DNA of 64,000 nt. Origin: Endomychus coccineus (Eukaryota; Arthropoda; Insecta; Coleoptera; Endomychidae). A model generated the notes under the pieces. It was not told the origin of the DNA, did no database searches, and worked only from the letters and a program-made list of their open reading frames with translations. This document shows positions 35,071-46,895 of this stretch, in pieces. The translations under genes were made by a program, and so were the position numbers. The DNA is taken from assembly GCA_958510875.1 (NCBI GenBank), contig OY294068.1, positions 199,813,997-199,877,996 of the forward strand, read 5' to 3'. How positions within the stretch are numbered: position 1 is the stretch's first letter; the number at the start of each line of letters is the position of its first letter.

Positions 35071-36093
35071 CATTTTAACGAAATAATAAATAAAACTACT
35101 CTGTTTTACTATCACTGATATTTAATATAGTCGTTTCAACACTAAACGTGTCATCTTCAGACGAAAAATGAATTTAACAAATATTGAATCTACTATATGT
35201 AGGATAAAGAAGGATTTCAAACAAATTTTATGGCTATAGGAAATTGTTCTAGGAAAAGCTGGAGAGGGGTAAGGTGATTAGGTAATACCGTGAGGACATT
35301 AGTGGTGCGACCATATTTACTAACAGACTTTAAATACTAAAATCAGGTTATTAATACATTGAAGAGATTACTGTAATATAAATCTAGTTGATCGTTTAGG
35401 ATCTTATTATCATACATCTTCATTCCTTTGAAAATTTCCATTGACTCTAATATATTTAGTTTTGAAGTTTTATCTTGACTATGTAAAATTTGGACATTAT
35501 TCAAATTAGGAAAGGTATGGCCTGTTTCTAAAATATGATTCGCAAATGAAGAATCGGTTTTATTATTTTTAAAGGAACGAAAATGTTCTTTATATCTAAC
35601 TGCTATGTTACGGCAAGATCTACCTATGTAAAAACTATCACACTCTGAACAAGTTAGTTTATAAACTCCGGGTCTTTTAAATTTGTCAGTTTTATCTTTC
35701 GCATTAAACAGAATATGAGATTATTTGTTTGGGGGTTTGAAGCTGATGGTCAGGTTATGATGGGATAAGATGTTTGCAATTTTTTCGCTTATAGGACCAA
35801 AACAAGTTAAAGAAACATATTTTAATGAGTTATCTTTGTATTTTATAAAGAGATAAATGCTATTGTAAATTAATTTTTGTCTTTTTCTATTTATTAATTT
35901 AGAAACTACTTGAGGATCGAAACCGTTATTTGTAGCAATGATTTTAATTGTATCTAGTTCTTTATATTCAATATTTGTTAAATTCATTTTTCGTCTGAAG
36001 ATGACACGTTTAGTGTTGAAACTATAGTAACGACTATATTAAATATCAGTGGTAGTAAAACAAAGTAGTTTTATTTATTATTTCGTTAAAATT
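35071..36093 (-). mobile_element. Penelope-like element fragment with inverted ends
   Basis: A Penelope-type protein fragment is enclosed by about 100-bp inverted repeats: 35071-35170 (TTTATTATTTCGTTAAAAT-type sequence, then ATATTTAATATAGTCGTTTC and AAACGTGTCATCTTCAGACG) and 35990-36093 in reverse. The right copy has about ten extra bases (TATAGTAACG). Inverted or tandem terminal repeats are a known habit of Penelope-like elements. Most of the reverse transcriptase is missing. Confidence 0.78.
35343..35987 (-). pseudogene. Penelope-like RT C-terminus and GIY-YIG endonuclease
   Basis: The first frame (35987-35721) reads YKELDTIKIIATNNGFDP and INRKRQK, the linker that follows the RT thumb in Penelope-like proteins. 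After one in-frame stop (TAA near 35709) the same frame carries GVYKLTCSECDSFYIGRSCR, with the GVY and YIG of a GIY-YIG nuclease, then the conserved RYKEH and SFANHILETGH, and ends at TGA 35343-35345. The nuclease would nick the target DNA for priming. The start of the protein including the catalytic RT core is absent and the stop breaks what remains. Confidence 0.85.
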
Positions 36094-36860
36094 TGTGAAT
36101 ATGTCAAAAATATAAATGGAGATAAAGATATACACCTGTTATGAAGAAAACATTCAAAATATCACTAAATCTAAAATTGGGATAAAATATAGGGGACCTA
36201 TTTGAAAAGTTGACCTTACTGTCACTTCCAGTTAAATTGTAGTGACGTGGAGGACTGAATTATCATTTACCCAGATGCACCAAACACCCTGTATATGAGG
36301 GTTCTTCATAATCAAACTGTATTGATTTCCTAGAATAACCCGAAAATGATCATAATTATACTAAGATTACGTGCTAAATAAAATGATTTTGACAGAATTA
36401 AAACAGTTCTAGAGAGAATTTTGTTAACATTTCAGTTTCAAAGTTGCCATCGTCAGTGGACATGAAGAAATAAAACAATACATTTCTTATTAGTTTCTAC
36501 ATTCATCTACTTCCAAATAATATCAATCAGTTGAGATTTCCTCCATAATACCAAGTCTTAAATTAATTTCAAATGATGTTATGGTAAAAGACAGATTTAG
36601 TTGCAGTTGCTTGCTGAAGAGGGTAGTCTGGAGGAAATAATTGATATATTTTGATAAACATAAATGAGGTGAATGCTCTCTCAAGGATTAATTCAAATGA
36701 ACTGAAAGAACATCTCGGTGCAAATTCAGCTGGCAAATACACTCTAGATGCAAAATGAAACACCAGATAATGATACGTTGAACCATTATTCGATTCACGT
36801 TTAAATGTTCCATGTCACGATCAAGTTATTTATATTTATTTTGATTGAAAAATTGTACAA
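36094..36860. other. Non-coding stretch with EGF-gene flanking homology
   Basis: No gene is seen. 36280-36300 has ACACCCTGTATA, a mariner-type TIR tip, alone. 36580-36700 is homologous to 34400-34520 and 23640-23770 and holds a minus-strand TTTCCTCCAG/ACTACCC acceptor-like junction. Confidence 0.45.
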
Positions 36861-36872
36861 AACAATTCTTAC

Positions 36873-38350
36873 CTGGAGCCACAAACAGTTGTTGTGTTTG
36901 ATATTTGAGACAAACAATTGATGTTGTTATTTCGGATCTTGAAGCTTTGCCACCAGATGCGCCAAGTTTCCCAACCATATTTGGTTCTTGCTAACGAGTC
37001 CTTTGAAGACCATAAATTGCCATACCATTGATAATTTGGGATAACACTGACACTAAGACGAAAGTACGTTCTTGGTTGTTTAGTTCGAATGTTGTTGTGT
37101 TTGATATTTCAGACAAACAGTTGATGTTGTTATTTCGAATCTTGAAGCTTTGCCACCAAAAGCGCCAAGATTCAGAAACCATATTCGGTTCTTGCTAACT
37201 ACTCCTTTGAAGACCATAAATTGCCATACCATTGATAATTTGGGATAACACTGACACTAAGACGAAAGTACGTTCTTGGTTGTTTAGTTCGAATGTTGTT
37301 GTGTTTGATATTTCAGACAAACAGTTGATGTTGTTATTTCGAATCTTGAAGCTTTGCCACCAAAAGCGCCAAGATTCAGAAACCATATTCGGTTCTTGCT
37401 AACTACTCCTTTGAAGACCATAAATTGCCATACCATTGATAATTTGGGATAACACTGACACTAAGACGAAAGTACGTTCTTGGTTGTTTAGTTCGAATGT
37501 TGTTGTGTTTGATATTTCAGACAAACAGTTGATGTTGTTATTTCGAATCTTGAAGCTTTGCCACCAAAAGCGCCAAGATTCAGAAACCATATTCGGTTCT
37601 TGCTAACTACTCCTTTGAAGACCATAAATTGCCATACCATTGATAATTTGGGATAACACTGACACTAAGACGAAAGTACGTTCTTGGTTGTTTAGTTCGA
37701 ATGTTGTTGTGTTTGATATTTCAGACAAACAGTTGATGTTGTTATTTCGAATCTTGAAGCTTTGCCACCAAAAGCGCCAAGATTCAGAAACCATATTCGG
37801 TTCTTGCTAACTACTCCTTTGAAGACCATAAATTGCCATACCATTGATAATTTGGGATAACACTGACACTAAGACGAAAGTACGTTCTTGGTTGTTTAGT
37901 TCGAATGTTGTTGTGTTTGATATTTCAGACAAACAGTTGATGTTGTTATTTCGAATCTTGAAGCTTTGCCACCAAAAGCGCCAAGATTCAGAAACCATAT
38001 TCGGTTCTTGCTAACTACTCCTTTGAAGACCATAAATTGCCATACCATTGATAATTTGGGATAACACTGACACTAAGACGAAAGTACGTTCTTGGTTGTT
38101 TAGTTCGAATGTTGTTGTGTTTGATATTTCAGACAAACAATTGATGTTGTTATTTCGAATCTTGAAGCTTTGCCACCAAAAGCGCCAAGATTCAGAAACC
38201 ATATTCGGTTCTTGCTAACTACTGCTTTGAAGACCATAAATTGTACTGATGCAAATAGTATAATTTTGCATATTAAAATAATAAATAAAATGAATAAGTG
38301 TCTTCCGTAATTGATTGATCCTGATTGGCATCTAGAATGTAATAGAACAC
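36873..38350 (-). pseudogene. EGF-gene family, copy D, with amplified exon
   Basis: On the minus strand this starts at an acceptor-like TTCTAG/ATGCC (38345), homologous to the acceptor of copies A and B. It has lost the EGF exon and runs through six 204-bp repeats that each contain the FMV.KG.VSKNRIWF exon. It leaves through GGCTCCAG/GTAAGAATTG (36868-36872). The exon next to the donor is the one that corresponds to copy C. Each 68-codon unit has two stops in the exon's own frame, so the array is unlikely to be translated through. Confidence 0.6.
36991..38214 (-). repeat. 204-bp tandem array, six units
   Basis: Units start at 36991, 37195, 37399, 37603, 37807 and 38011, an exact 204-bp period. 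The units are almost identical; only the outermost ones differ (GTCC/CTCC or AACAATTG/AACAGTTG type changes), which points to recent expansion. Each unit holds part of the copy-D exon followed by about 90 bp that ends just before the next exon start. Confidence 0.96.
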
Positions 38351-39999
38351 ATGCATATAATTACCATCAATAATTGGAATCATAGTATATATACGCAAGT
38401 ACAATTCTAAAAGCGATGAAAGTGGAACTTTTCTGGGAATACTTCTACTGTCTTCAAGGAAACAAAAACGAATAAATGAAATTGAAACAATGTAAACTTT
38501 GACAAGTAACGATAAGCGACATAAAATTATTAGATGAAGAATGTAAAATGAAAAAATTTAAAGAAAAATCAGTTTTACTATTATCATATAATTATATGTA
38601 TACGGAAATAAACTATTGTATTGCTTTTCCGGCGAAACTTTAGTGAACAATGGCATTAATGATTCAAATTTAGTGTCAAGTGTATATCCGCAAGTGTAAA
38701 GATTTGTGTTAATTTTTATTAAGTAGAGTTTATTTATCCGTAAAATAAGAGTGGAAAAATAAAGAGGTAGTACGGGTACCTTTTATCGGTATTAACTATA
38801 CAGAATGATCCAGATTAAGTACATTCTCATCATTGGTAGGTCTTTTCAGCTGAATACAATGGTCAACATGTTTGTGTGTTTTTGATTATAATAACAATAT
38901 TTAAAATGGAACAACAACCTGTATACTATATTTTTTTGTGAAAGATATCGAAATTTAGAACAATACATATGTTCGCTAGAATGAAACTAACTCGACGTTC
39001 CATAACCTCTTAAATTCGTTTCGAATTGGTTTAGCACTTATAACTCTGTTATTTTTCATTTCATAATAAAGTTCATAATAAATATTATCCGTAAGTAAAA
39101 ACAAAATTATACCTGAATGTGAGATATTGCACATAAATTGAAATGGAAATACCAAGAGAATTCTAATATAAGTTTGCATGATAACAATAATACATTTAGA
39201 GATTCCTCCAATATAAGTAACCATTTTGCAAGGAGGAAATCAGATTGAACTTTTTAAGAAAATTTTTCAACTTTACTGCTACGCTTTTTCCAAAGATTTT
39301 TAGTGATGTTAATCAAGATAGAAATAGGTCGGTAATTATTTATATTACTTTTATTGTCGTTTTTAAAATTAACGTAACAAAATAGATTTTTAATCGGTGT
39401 GGAGAATTTACGATTCTGAATGTTGAATTAATTATGTGTGGCTATAAAGAATTGAATTATTTCAAATACTGAACAGAAATACAATCAGTATCTACAGATT
39501 TTACATTTTTAAGATTCCTCATCATTTTCGTAATTTCATATAAATTGAATCTTAATACTATGATTATTTATTTAGTGTTTCACTTGAACTTTATTTTTTC
39601 ATCTTTTGGTAGAAGAAGCGAGTTTCTTGATAACTTGACAAAATGCTTTTTTTTACGACATTGATGTTATATTATGTAATATGTTTGTTTTTCAAATAAC
39701 CAATTTTAAATTTATGTAGTAAGTAAAGTAATATTTATTTATCATATTATTATTTTTATTTATTTGAATAAGTAGAAAAGAAAGGTTATTCCTTAAGTAG
39801 ACAACAACTTCTTTATTTTGAACGGAAAGATATGACATTTCTCTATATATCTTGCCGTCATCGAAATATTCGGAATTTTCCAAATTTTTCAGTTTGCACC
39901 GTCCTCTTTGAAAATCAATACAATAAATTGTGCAAGCAAAAGACAGGAAAATACGTTCATTTATTTTAGTTGAAGTGAAAAATTAAGGTAGGTACTCAC
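38351..39999. other. AT-rich stretch without a recognised gene
   Basis: I see no gene or repeat structure that I can name. Several short minus-strand open frames (39692-39883, 38976-39224) are AT-rich and match no family. A frame at about 39692-39911 (KNLENSEYFDDGKIY) could be mistaken for a 3' exon of the gene suggested at 40000, but its phase does not fit. Confidence 0.4.
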
Positions 40000-40067
40000 A
40001 ATTTAAATGGTTATAATTTTCAAAAATTCCACCGGGGTGGTCATTTGGTGGTTCCTGAGCAGGACTT
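40000..40067 (-). CDS. Candidate exon of unidentified host gene (68 bp)
   Basis: On the minus strand a TATTTTTTCAG acceptor (40068-40070) and a GTGAGT donor (39994-39999) bound 68 bp open in the frame reading SPAQEPPNDHPGGIFENYN. Clean splice signals and a proline-rich, non-AT-biased peptide favour a real exon over chance. It would need an entry phase of two bases, which does not follow directly from the exon at 42254-42347 (one base left over), so an exon between them would be missing. Product unknown. Confidence 0.35.
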
Positions 40068-40070
40068 CTG

Positions 40071-41775
40071 AAAAAATAGAACAATATTATTAGTTATCGA
40101 TGATGGACTTATGGATCAATTGGTTGCTGAGTGAGTTAGTAAAAATGCTGAAGATTAGTTTCCATGCATTATATACATGACCTCCGTTTCCAACGATAGA
40201 ATGATTTTTCGAACAGATTATACACTTCCAAAATATTCAATTTATATAAACTTCTTTATTTTAAATGGAACACCTCAAACTTTTCCCCATGTTTTCTTTT
40301 GCGTTATTGCAATTATCATCAAAACTAATTTGGAAAAGCTAACTTACTAATATTTCAATAGGTTATGACACTACAAAAGAAAATTTTGAAATAAGTGGGA
40401 AAAAAAAATTGTTTAATCATGACATGATTGTGACAAATTTAAAATCTCAATAGAATAATTTTTTTAAATAGCACCCCATATTGTTGATTATTCATTTGAT
40501 TCTCATCAATAAAAATATGAGGTAATACTAGGTAGACTATGTGACCAAAGTGGATAAAGAGGGAATTAGAAAAATGGCGCCAAAGAAATTTCACAAGATT
40601 CATAGCAATGTTATTCGATCTGGTTAAAGTTTGACGTTTATTATTTCGACATTCTTCATGATCGTATTTTGAATGCTTGATTTTATATTTGTGCATCTGC
40701 TTTACATAGCAAATTGGAACCATAACGACTATGTGACGAGTAACGAAAACTATAGTTAGTATATATCTAGATTATTCCCATAACTAATTTGTAAGTGATC
40801 TGTACCATCTCGTATAATTCATTGTACAATCTAATTCATCAATAAATCAAAACTACACTCAGCATCTTATTTAGGAAATGGATTGTAAAAATTCACAGTT
40901 TTCCGGTATCATTTTTCTGACAAGTGTGCATAATGATTCAATTTCAACTCGAGATCTATCAAACAATTTCCTTTTTTGTTTAGAAATTAAATTATTGATG
41001 AAACGGTTTGTCGTAAACACTGTCCAACGCTATTTGCTATAGTTTATCAAAATGACTATCGTTCTTCAAAATGATGGTGCTTTCCTAAAAGTCTGTGTTT
41101 CCAAAAAGATCCACTAATATCTGGATTAAAATAAGAAATTTTGCAAAAAAATGGAAACGAAACGAGAAATCAGAAATTATTCTACCGACCTGTATTCGAA
41201 AGGTCCTGCAATTAACGTAATCGTTTATTCAGTTCATAGAAATGTTTCAAGTAGTTTCCATCTGTTTATTTCGATCTAGTGAGGTGGTTCGATTATTCGA
41301 AGATTTCGGAAGTTCTATTGAAACAGATTCACCTGGTATGACATTTTCTATTAGCAAAAACTTTCAAAGTTGTTCTACAACAATCTATGTTGTTATGTTG
41401 ATCTAATTAAACTATCATTTTCATGATTGAATTTCATCCCCTCTTTGAAAAAAAAGTACTTTCAGTTACTTTTTCCAGGCACCAGACACATTAACGTTAC
41501 GATTTTTTTATTGAAAAATCTGAGTTCCATTTGGGCATAAAGTTTTGTATGAATAGGTATATATTAGTAATGGATTTTGGAGTTTGGTGCACGAATAAAT
41601 TATTTGTAAGATAAAGACGTTTCGTGGTGTAATTACTTGATAATAAGATGAAAACCTTTATAAATGTATTATCAATAATAGATTTTTAAGGCGCTCTACG
41701 AGTTCACTCGTATTACAATCTGCCAAATTTGAGAATATTTTTGAGTAATATCGAAAATTCAAATATTCATCGTAT
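40071..41775. other. AT-rich stretch, probable intron
   Basis: No coding exon with convincing splice sites was found here, and no transposon was recognised. A 94-codon minus frame at 40439-40723 matches no family I know. Confidence 0.4.
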
Positions 41776-41912
41776 AATAGTATATTATTCAACGAGCATA
41801 TTATGGTGGCTATTATTCACGTGGATGAAGTTTACGGCACGAGCAGCAGACGAGTGTCGTAAATCATCCAAGTGAATAATAGCCATAACATGCAAGTAGA
41901 ATACTATACTTT
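41776..41912. repeat. Hairpin-forming palindrome (MITE-like)
   Basis: Two arms of about 65 bp, 41776-41842 and 41852-41912, are inverted copies around a short loop (GAGCAGCAGAC). The inner 35 bp are almost perfectly complementary (TGGCTATTATTCAC...CACT-type arm against GTGAATAATAGCCA); the outer 30 bp match at roughly three positions in four. No target duplication was settled. It could be a miniature inverted-repeat element. Confidence 0.7.
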
Positions 41913-42253
41913 GTCCACGACCCATAAATATTACTTTGATAGTAATAAACTTTGCTGTTGAAACAAGTCGAACCAACAAATTGTTGACGTTTCAAATTAA
42001 ATTCGATCTGACTTGACGTTTCACAGCACGTTCTATTTTCACCGTATTTGTCTAGAAAAATGTCTATCATGTTTGTCATATTGATGGTAGTGAATAATGA
42101 TTTCATTATTCATTAGTGATTAATGGATATCATTATGCTTGAGGAAACACATGCATTATGCATATTTTATACAATAGTCATGGACAAATATATTGAAATG
42201 TATACCCTGTGATTATATAAGATGTGAAAATAAGAAACTATGATTCTACTCAC

Positions 42254-42347
42254 CTTCGTTGAGGTGAAGTACGTCGTTTTCGGCGAATGGAACTACCGTT
42301 CCATCCGCCTTCTGTACTTCACCTTGCCCCCGAATGACTGTGAGTAC
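42254..42347 (-). CDS. Candidate exon of unidentified host gene (94 bp)
   Basis: On the minus strand, acceptor TTTGACTTTCAG (42348 on) and donor GTGAGT (42248-42253) enclose 94 bp open from the first base: VLTVIRGQGEVQKADG, then TVVPFAENDVLHLNE with one base over. It enters in phase 0, which is exactly the phase in which the exon at 47175-47323 ends, so the two join without breaking the frame. GC content is clearly above its surroundings. I do not recognise the protein. Confidence 0.5.
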
Positions 42348-43589
42348 CTGAAAGTCAAACATAAACAGGTAAATAAAAGACGATTGGTGTGTGTACACGG
42401 AGTTGCAGATGTCAAATATTTTGACTTACGTTAATTTTTTTCAATCAGTTTATAAAACCAAATAATTGAGCACATATACAAGGGTTATTCCAAATTAAAG
42501 ACTGACAAAATAGAAATCAAAGTATGACAACAGAAGGGGTTTCATCGTTTCGTTTTATTACTTTAGGACGTTGACAGTAGTGGCTTGTACACAGTCCGAG
42601 GCACTACGAGTTAATCTTGTCAATATTACATTATTCTACCTTTAGCCCAACACATACGTCCTGGATTGGTCTCGGTTCGCCTCAGATTTGTAGATATAAA
42701 GGTACGAATAACTTTGAGCACCAGGTAATTCAGGTCGCGTACATGTTCTACGTCGTGAATATGTTTATTCGAATCGTGGCTATATGTTATCGTGCCGTGA
42801 CGTGACTGTGGTTGGATGTATTGATATTGTAAAGAATCAATGGATTGGTTGATAATTGTTCATCACTGAGTATAGTTATGGATACTGTGACCAGAAAAAA
42901 CTATCAATTAAATGTATCCAAATACCAAATCGATGATTGCTAGTTATCTGAATATCCATTTCAGCAGCTTGATGATACCTTCAATACAACAAAGGGTCTA
43001 TTCTGTCTCCAGCAACTAACTTTATTTGATACTTATGAATAAATAATTGAACGGTATTATTTGAAGGTTCCTTAGAGCAAAATCCAATGCACTATTCACA
43101 GTGAAATTTTCAAACTTGATCAAATAATTATTTCCATTCATCATGTCAAACTATGGACAGTTTATAACTTCACCACATTCTAATCAAAGATAATATGCAA
43201 ATTTACGTAAATTTTGTGTAATAACGAAAATCTTAAATAGTAGAACCTCTATCTATGTTTACTGTATTATAAATCGTCTTCCTTCATCAACTTTTCTGTT
43301 GTTTTATTCTCAATTTCCCATACAAAAATATTGTGAATCATCCAACAGGTCAAATTTAACAATTATTAAGATTTTACCAAAATGCGAATGTTTGTCAAAT
43401 AACATAATGTTTTTTGGCTTATTGTACCGGTAAATATCAAATGGTTAGAATTCCACTTTGCTAGCTTCTATCCGAATATTGAATAAGCCGATAAGACATG
43501 ACATGAACTAATGGACCACCGACAATAATCAGTTGTGCTCCAAGATCATACATACATTCTCCACCAACTTGGTGTCTGGTGATAGACAG
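42348..43589. other. Unassigned stretch, possible intron
   Basis: No gene is recognised. 42480-42640 starts ACAAGGGTTATTCCAAATTAAAG and has a somewhat higher GC content but no clear frame. The rest is plain AT-rich sequence. Confidence 0.4.
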
Positions 43590-43815
43590 TCTAATAATCG
43601 AGATGAATGCAACTGGGTTTTTTGCTCAAGAACTTGTATCTTAATGGATCAGTGAAGTACCTTGGAATCATCGATGCTGAAATGAACAATAAAATGCCCA
43701 TGGGAGCCTGGGTGAATGAAACTGTTGCATTCTTTTAGGCATGCAGGAAAGACTTCGCAATCACATGGGGTCTACGGCTGCCGATTCTGCACCTGGTCCT
43801 TACCCCTAATCCATA
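43590..43815 (+). pseudogene. LINE fragment between RT and RNase H
   Basis: The plus strand reads VKYLGIIDAEMNNKMP, later WVNETVAFF and, after a stop, ACRKDFAITWGLRLP. This follows the LINE pattern VKYLGI.LD..L.W.......V.KA......R..GK.WGL.P found between the RT and RNase H domains. It lies just left of the 272-bp array and is broken by at least one stop. Confidence 0.6.
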
Positions 43816-43827
43816 ACCCAAGCAGCC

Positions 43828-45459
43828 GTTGTATCAAGTCTTGTCTGACACTAGACAATGCTTAGTGACTTGGATAATAGTGCTATGGGAACCACTACCA
43901 CTAGGGGTGGTTCTGGTGAGACCTGTTTTTCTACAATTACTCATTCTTCATTGGTCTGCTAGAAGCTCCTGAAGGGAGAATTCATCTAATCAATTGCAAA
44001 GTCAATCTGGATCTCTCTTGTGTTGTCTGTTCAAATAAGGTAGCTCGTGAATTCATTGGTCTCTCAAGAATATCGTATAAAGATATTTCCATGGTCGGAA
44101 TTGTATCAAGTCTTGTCTGACACTAGACAAGGCTTAGTGACTTGGATAATAGTGCTATGGGAACCACCACCACTAGGGGTGGTTCTGGTGAGACCTGTTT
44201 TTCTACAATTACTCATACTTCATTGGTCTGCTGGAAGCTGCTGAAGGGAGAATTCATCTAATCAATTGCAAAGTCAATCTGGATCTCTCTTGTGTTGTCT
44301 GTTGAAATAAGGTAGCTGGTGAATTCATTGGTCTCTCAAGAATATCGTATAAAGATATTTCCATGGTCGGAATTGTATCAAGTCTTGTCTGACACTAGAC
44401 AAGGCTTAGTGACTTGGATAATAGTGCTATGGGAACCACCACCACTAGGGGTGGTTCTGGTGAGACCTGTTTTTCTACAATTACTCATACTTCATTGGTC
44501 TGCTGGAAGCTGCTGAAGGGAGAATTCATCTAATCAATTGCAAAGTCAATCTGGATCTCTCTTGTGTTGTCTGTTGAAATAAGGTAGCTGGTGAATTCAT
44601 TGGTCTCTCAAGAATATCGTATAAAGATATTTCCATGGTCGGAATTGTATCAAGTCTTGTCTGACACTAGACAAGGCTTAGTGACTTGGATAATAGTGCT
44701 ATGGGAACCACCACCACTAGGGGTGGTTCTGGTGAGACCTGTTTTTCTACAATTACTCATACTTCATTGGTCTGCTGGAAGCTGCTGAAGGGAGAATTCA
44801 TCTAATCAATTGCAAAGTCAATCTGGATCTCTCTTGTGTTGTCTGTTGAAATAAGGTAGCTGGTGAATTCATTGGTCTCTCAAGAATATCGTATAAAGAT
44901 ATTTCCATGGTCGGAATTGTATCAAGTCTTGTCTGACACTAGACAAGGCTTAGTGACTTGGATAATAGTGCTATGGGAACCACCACCACTAGGGGTGGTT
45001 CTGGTGAGACCTGTTTTTCTACAATTACTCATACTTCATTGGTCTGCTGGAAGCTGCTGAAGGGAGAATTCATCTAATCAATTGCAAAGTCAATCTGGAT
45101 CTCTCTTGTGTTGTCTGTTGAAATAAGGTAGCTGGTGAATTCATTGGTCTCTCAAGAATATCGTATAAAGATATTTCCATGGTCGGAATTGTATCAAGTC
45201 TTGTCTGACACTAGACAAGGCTTAGTGACTTGGATAATAGTGCTATGGGAACCACCACCACTAGGGGTGGTTCTGGTGAGACCTGTTTTTCTACAATTAC
45301 TCATACTTCATTGGTCTGCTGGAAGCTGCTGAAGGGAGAATTCATCTAATCAATTGCAAAGTCAATCTGGATCTCTCTTGTGTTGTCTGTTGAAATAAGG
45401 TAGCTGGTGAATTCATTGGTCTCTCAAGAATATCGAATAAAGATATTTCCATGGTCGGA
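43828..45459 (+). repeat. 272-bp tandem array, six units
   Basis: The landmark TTGTATCAAGTCTTGTCTGA recurs with a period of 272 bp (for example 44101, 44373, 44645, 44917, 45189). Units two to six are virtually identical; the first differs at a handful of sites. Each unit carries two short hairpins, CTTGTCTGACACTAGACAAG and an ACCACCACCACTAGGGGTGGT palindrome. A 65-codon plus-strand frame opens in each unit but ends at a stop inside it, and resembles no protein. Confidence 0.95.
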
Positions 45460-45469
45460 ATTCATCAAA

Positions 45470-45775
45470 AATCTCGTCTGTTGCTCCACCGCGAGATATT
45501 ACAGGAAGACGGACTAGTCGAGCGCAAGCTAATGAGCCCTTCATTGTCAAGCTCGAGACCTAACAAACTACTTCCTACAACCCTTCATTTTTCTATCGAA
45601 TAGCAAAGTTATGGAACTCTTTACCTAGTGAGGTCTTTTCCTATGCTTATAACCTCCAAACCTTTAAGAAAATGCCTATCTCCTCCCCCAACATTCCAAC
45701 GGATGGCTCACACGATGTTCTTCGAACGTTAAAGGTTACCCTCCGTGTATTCAAAGTATAAAAAAATTTCTATTC
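45470..45775 (+). pseudogene. Jockey-like LINE 3' coding remnant
   Basis: This is the reverse-complement counterpart of about 24930-25170. It carries the stretch ending in a TTATGGAACTCTTTACCTAG-type WNSLP motif, then AACCTCCAAACCTTTAAGAAA and a final CACGATGTTC block. Frames are broken. It directly follows the tandem array. Confidence 0.7.
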
Positions 45776-46099
45776 AAGTCAAAGGTTTTCAACCGCATTG
45801 TAATCCTGTTAGAGAGTTATTTGAATCTCACTCAATCCACCCAATTCCTCATTATTTTTAGATTCTTGTTCTAATATCATGTTATAATGCATTTACTGAA
45901 TTCGGGCAATTGTATTGATCTTCTCATTTAGCGGTATAAACATTTAATAATATAATCCGAATTGGACAGGTAGTAAGCATAGATAATTAGGTAATACAAG
46001 AACTTCACACTATCAGGAGGCAGGCCGAACACCGAATTTCAGCTAGTTGGGAAAGTAGAAGGGATTTTTATAAACTCACAATTCAACTATTGTAAATTC
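45776..46099. other. Unassigned stretch
   Basis: About 300 bp of AT-rich sequence between LINE fragments; nothing recognised. Confidence 0.35.
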
Positions 46100-46445
46100 A
46101 TTCAGATAATATGGTGTCAACCTACTAAGACTAAACTACCGAAGTAGCCTGGAATTATATCTGCACCGACAGCCTAGCGATTCTGGCCGTAGTTCGCACC
46201 CATAGGACGTCTGGCTGAATTTGCCGGAGGGAATAAACATCACCTAGTATGGGTACCCGACGACTCTGGCGTGAAAGGAAATGAAGCGAACGATAAATTG
46301 TCCAAACGGGGTTCTCTCTTCAAAGATTTGAATCTCATCGACCACCACGTTCCTCATTGAAGAATTCTCCCAAACTCCAAATCCCTTCTCTCCATGAATG
46401 TTTGTTCCAATGACTTTACGATCCCTGAGCATGGATAATCATGTG
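46100..46445 (+). pseudogene. LINE RNase H fragment
   Basis: The plus strand reads NKHHLVWVPDDSGVKGNEA, the same RNase H block as at 33.9 kb and 63.6 kb, followed by LSKRGSLF. GHSG has decayed to DDSG, a catalytic-region change, and the frame does not extend far in either direction. Confidence 0.72.
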
Positions 46446-46459
46446 AGGTTCATTGCGGA

Positions 46460-46895
46460 AACCTCTTCAGAAAAACTTGGTTTTCTATTCCATTCCAAGA
46501 GCTAGCTTAGATCTCAGCAGCTTCTCATAATTTACAAAGCACAGACTCGACCTGTCCTGGAGTAATGTTCACATGTTTGGAGTTCGGCTCGCAAACTTAT
46601 GTTGAAGCTCTTGGATTCTATCTAGAAGAGATCTAATATGTTATTCCACCATGAGAGATTCCATATAGGCGGACTAGAAGAAGCTCAAACTAGTCACCAT
46701 TTCATTGTCAAGCTCGTCCTACCAGACTTTCCTTATCTATCGAACGGGGAACTTTTTGCCTAGTGAGGTCTTTCCCTATGCCTATAACCTCCTAACTTTC
46801 AAGAAAAATTCGGATACCTATCTCCTCTCCCAACATTTCATCACTGGCTCACACGATGTTTCTCGAAAATTGAAGGTTTTCCTCTCGTGTAGTCA
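46460..46895 (+). pseudogene. Jockey-like LINE C-terminal fragment
   Basis: This segment matches the reverse complement of the 25.4-24.95 kb LINE: a LGFLFHSKS-like start, the TRPVLEYCSHVWS-like region, then LPSEVFPYAYNLLTFKKN and a final SHDV block around 46860. The frame is broken repeatedly. The open frame at 46705-47085 covers its end and then unrelated sequence. Confidence 0.72.

Noticed and set aside
36991..38214. Six identical 63-residue minus-strand frames as a peptide gene cluster
   Set aside because: They are the same frame of one 204-bp tandem unit. The corresponding frame in copy C and at the array edge has a stop, and the splice signals point to a different frame.
39692..39911. 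Minus-strand frame with KNLENSEYFDDGKIY as a 3' exon of the candidate host gene
   Set aside because: The acceptor is weak, and joining to the 40000-40067 exon in the required phase creates a stop; the 3' part is plain AT-rich sequence.
42478..42640. ACAAGGGTTATTCCAAATTAAAG as a transposon end
   Set aside because: No inverted partner or target duplication was found.
44047..45332. Five identical 65-residue plus-strand frames as genes
   Set aside because: They arise from the 272-bp tandem unit and match no protein; each ends within the unit.
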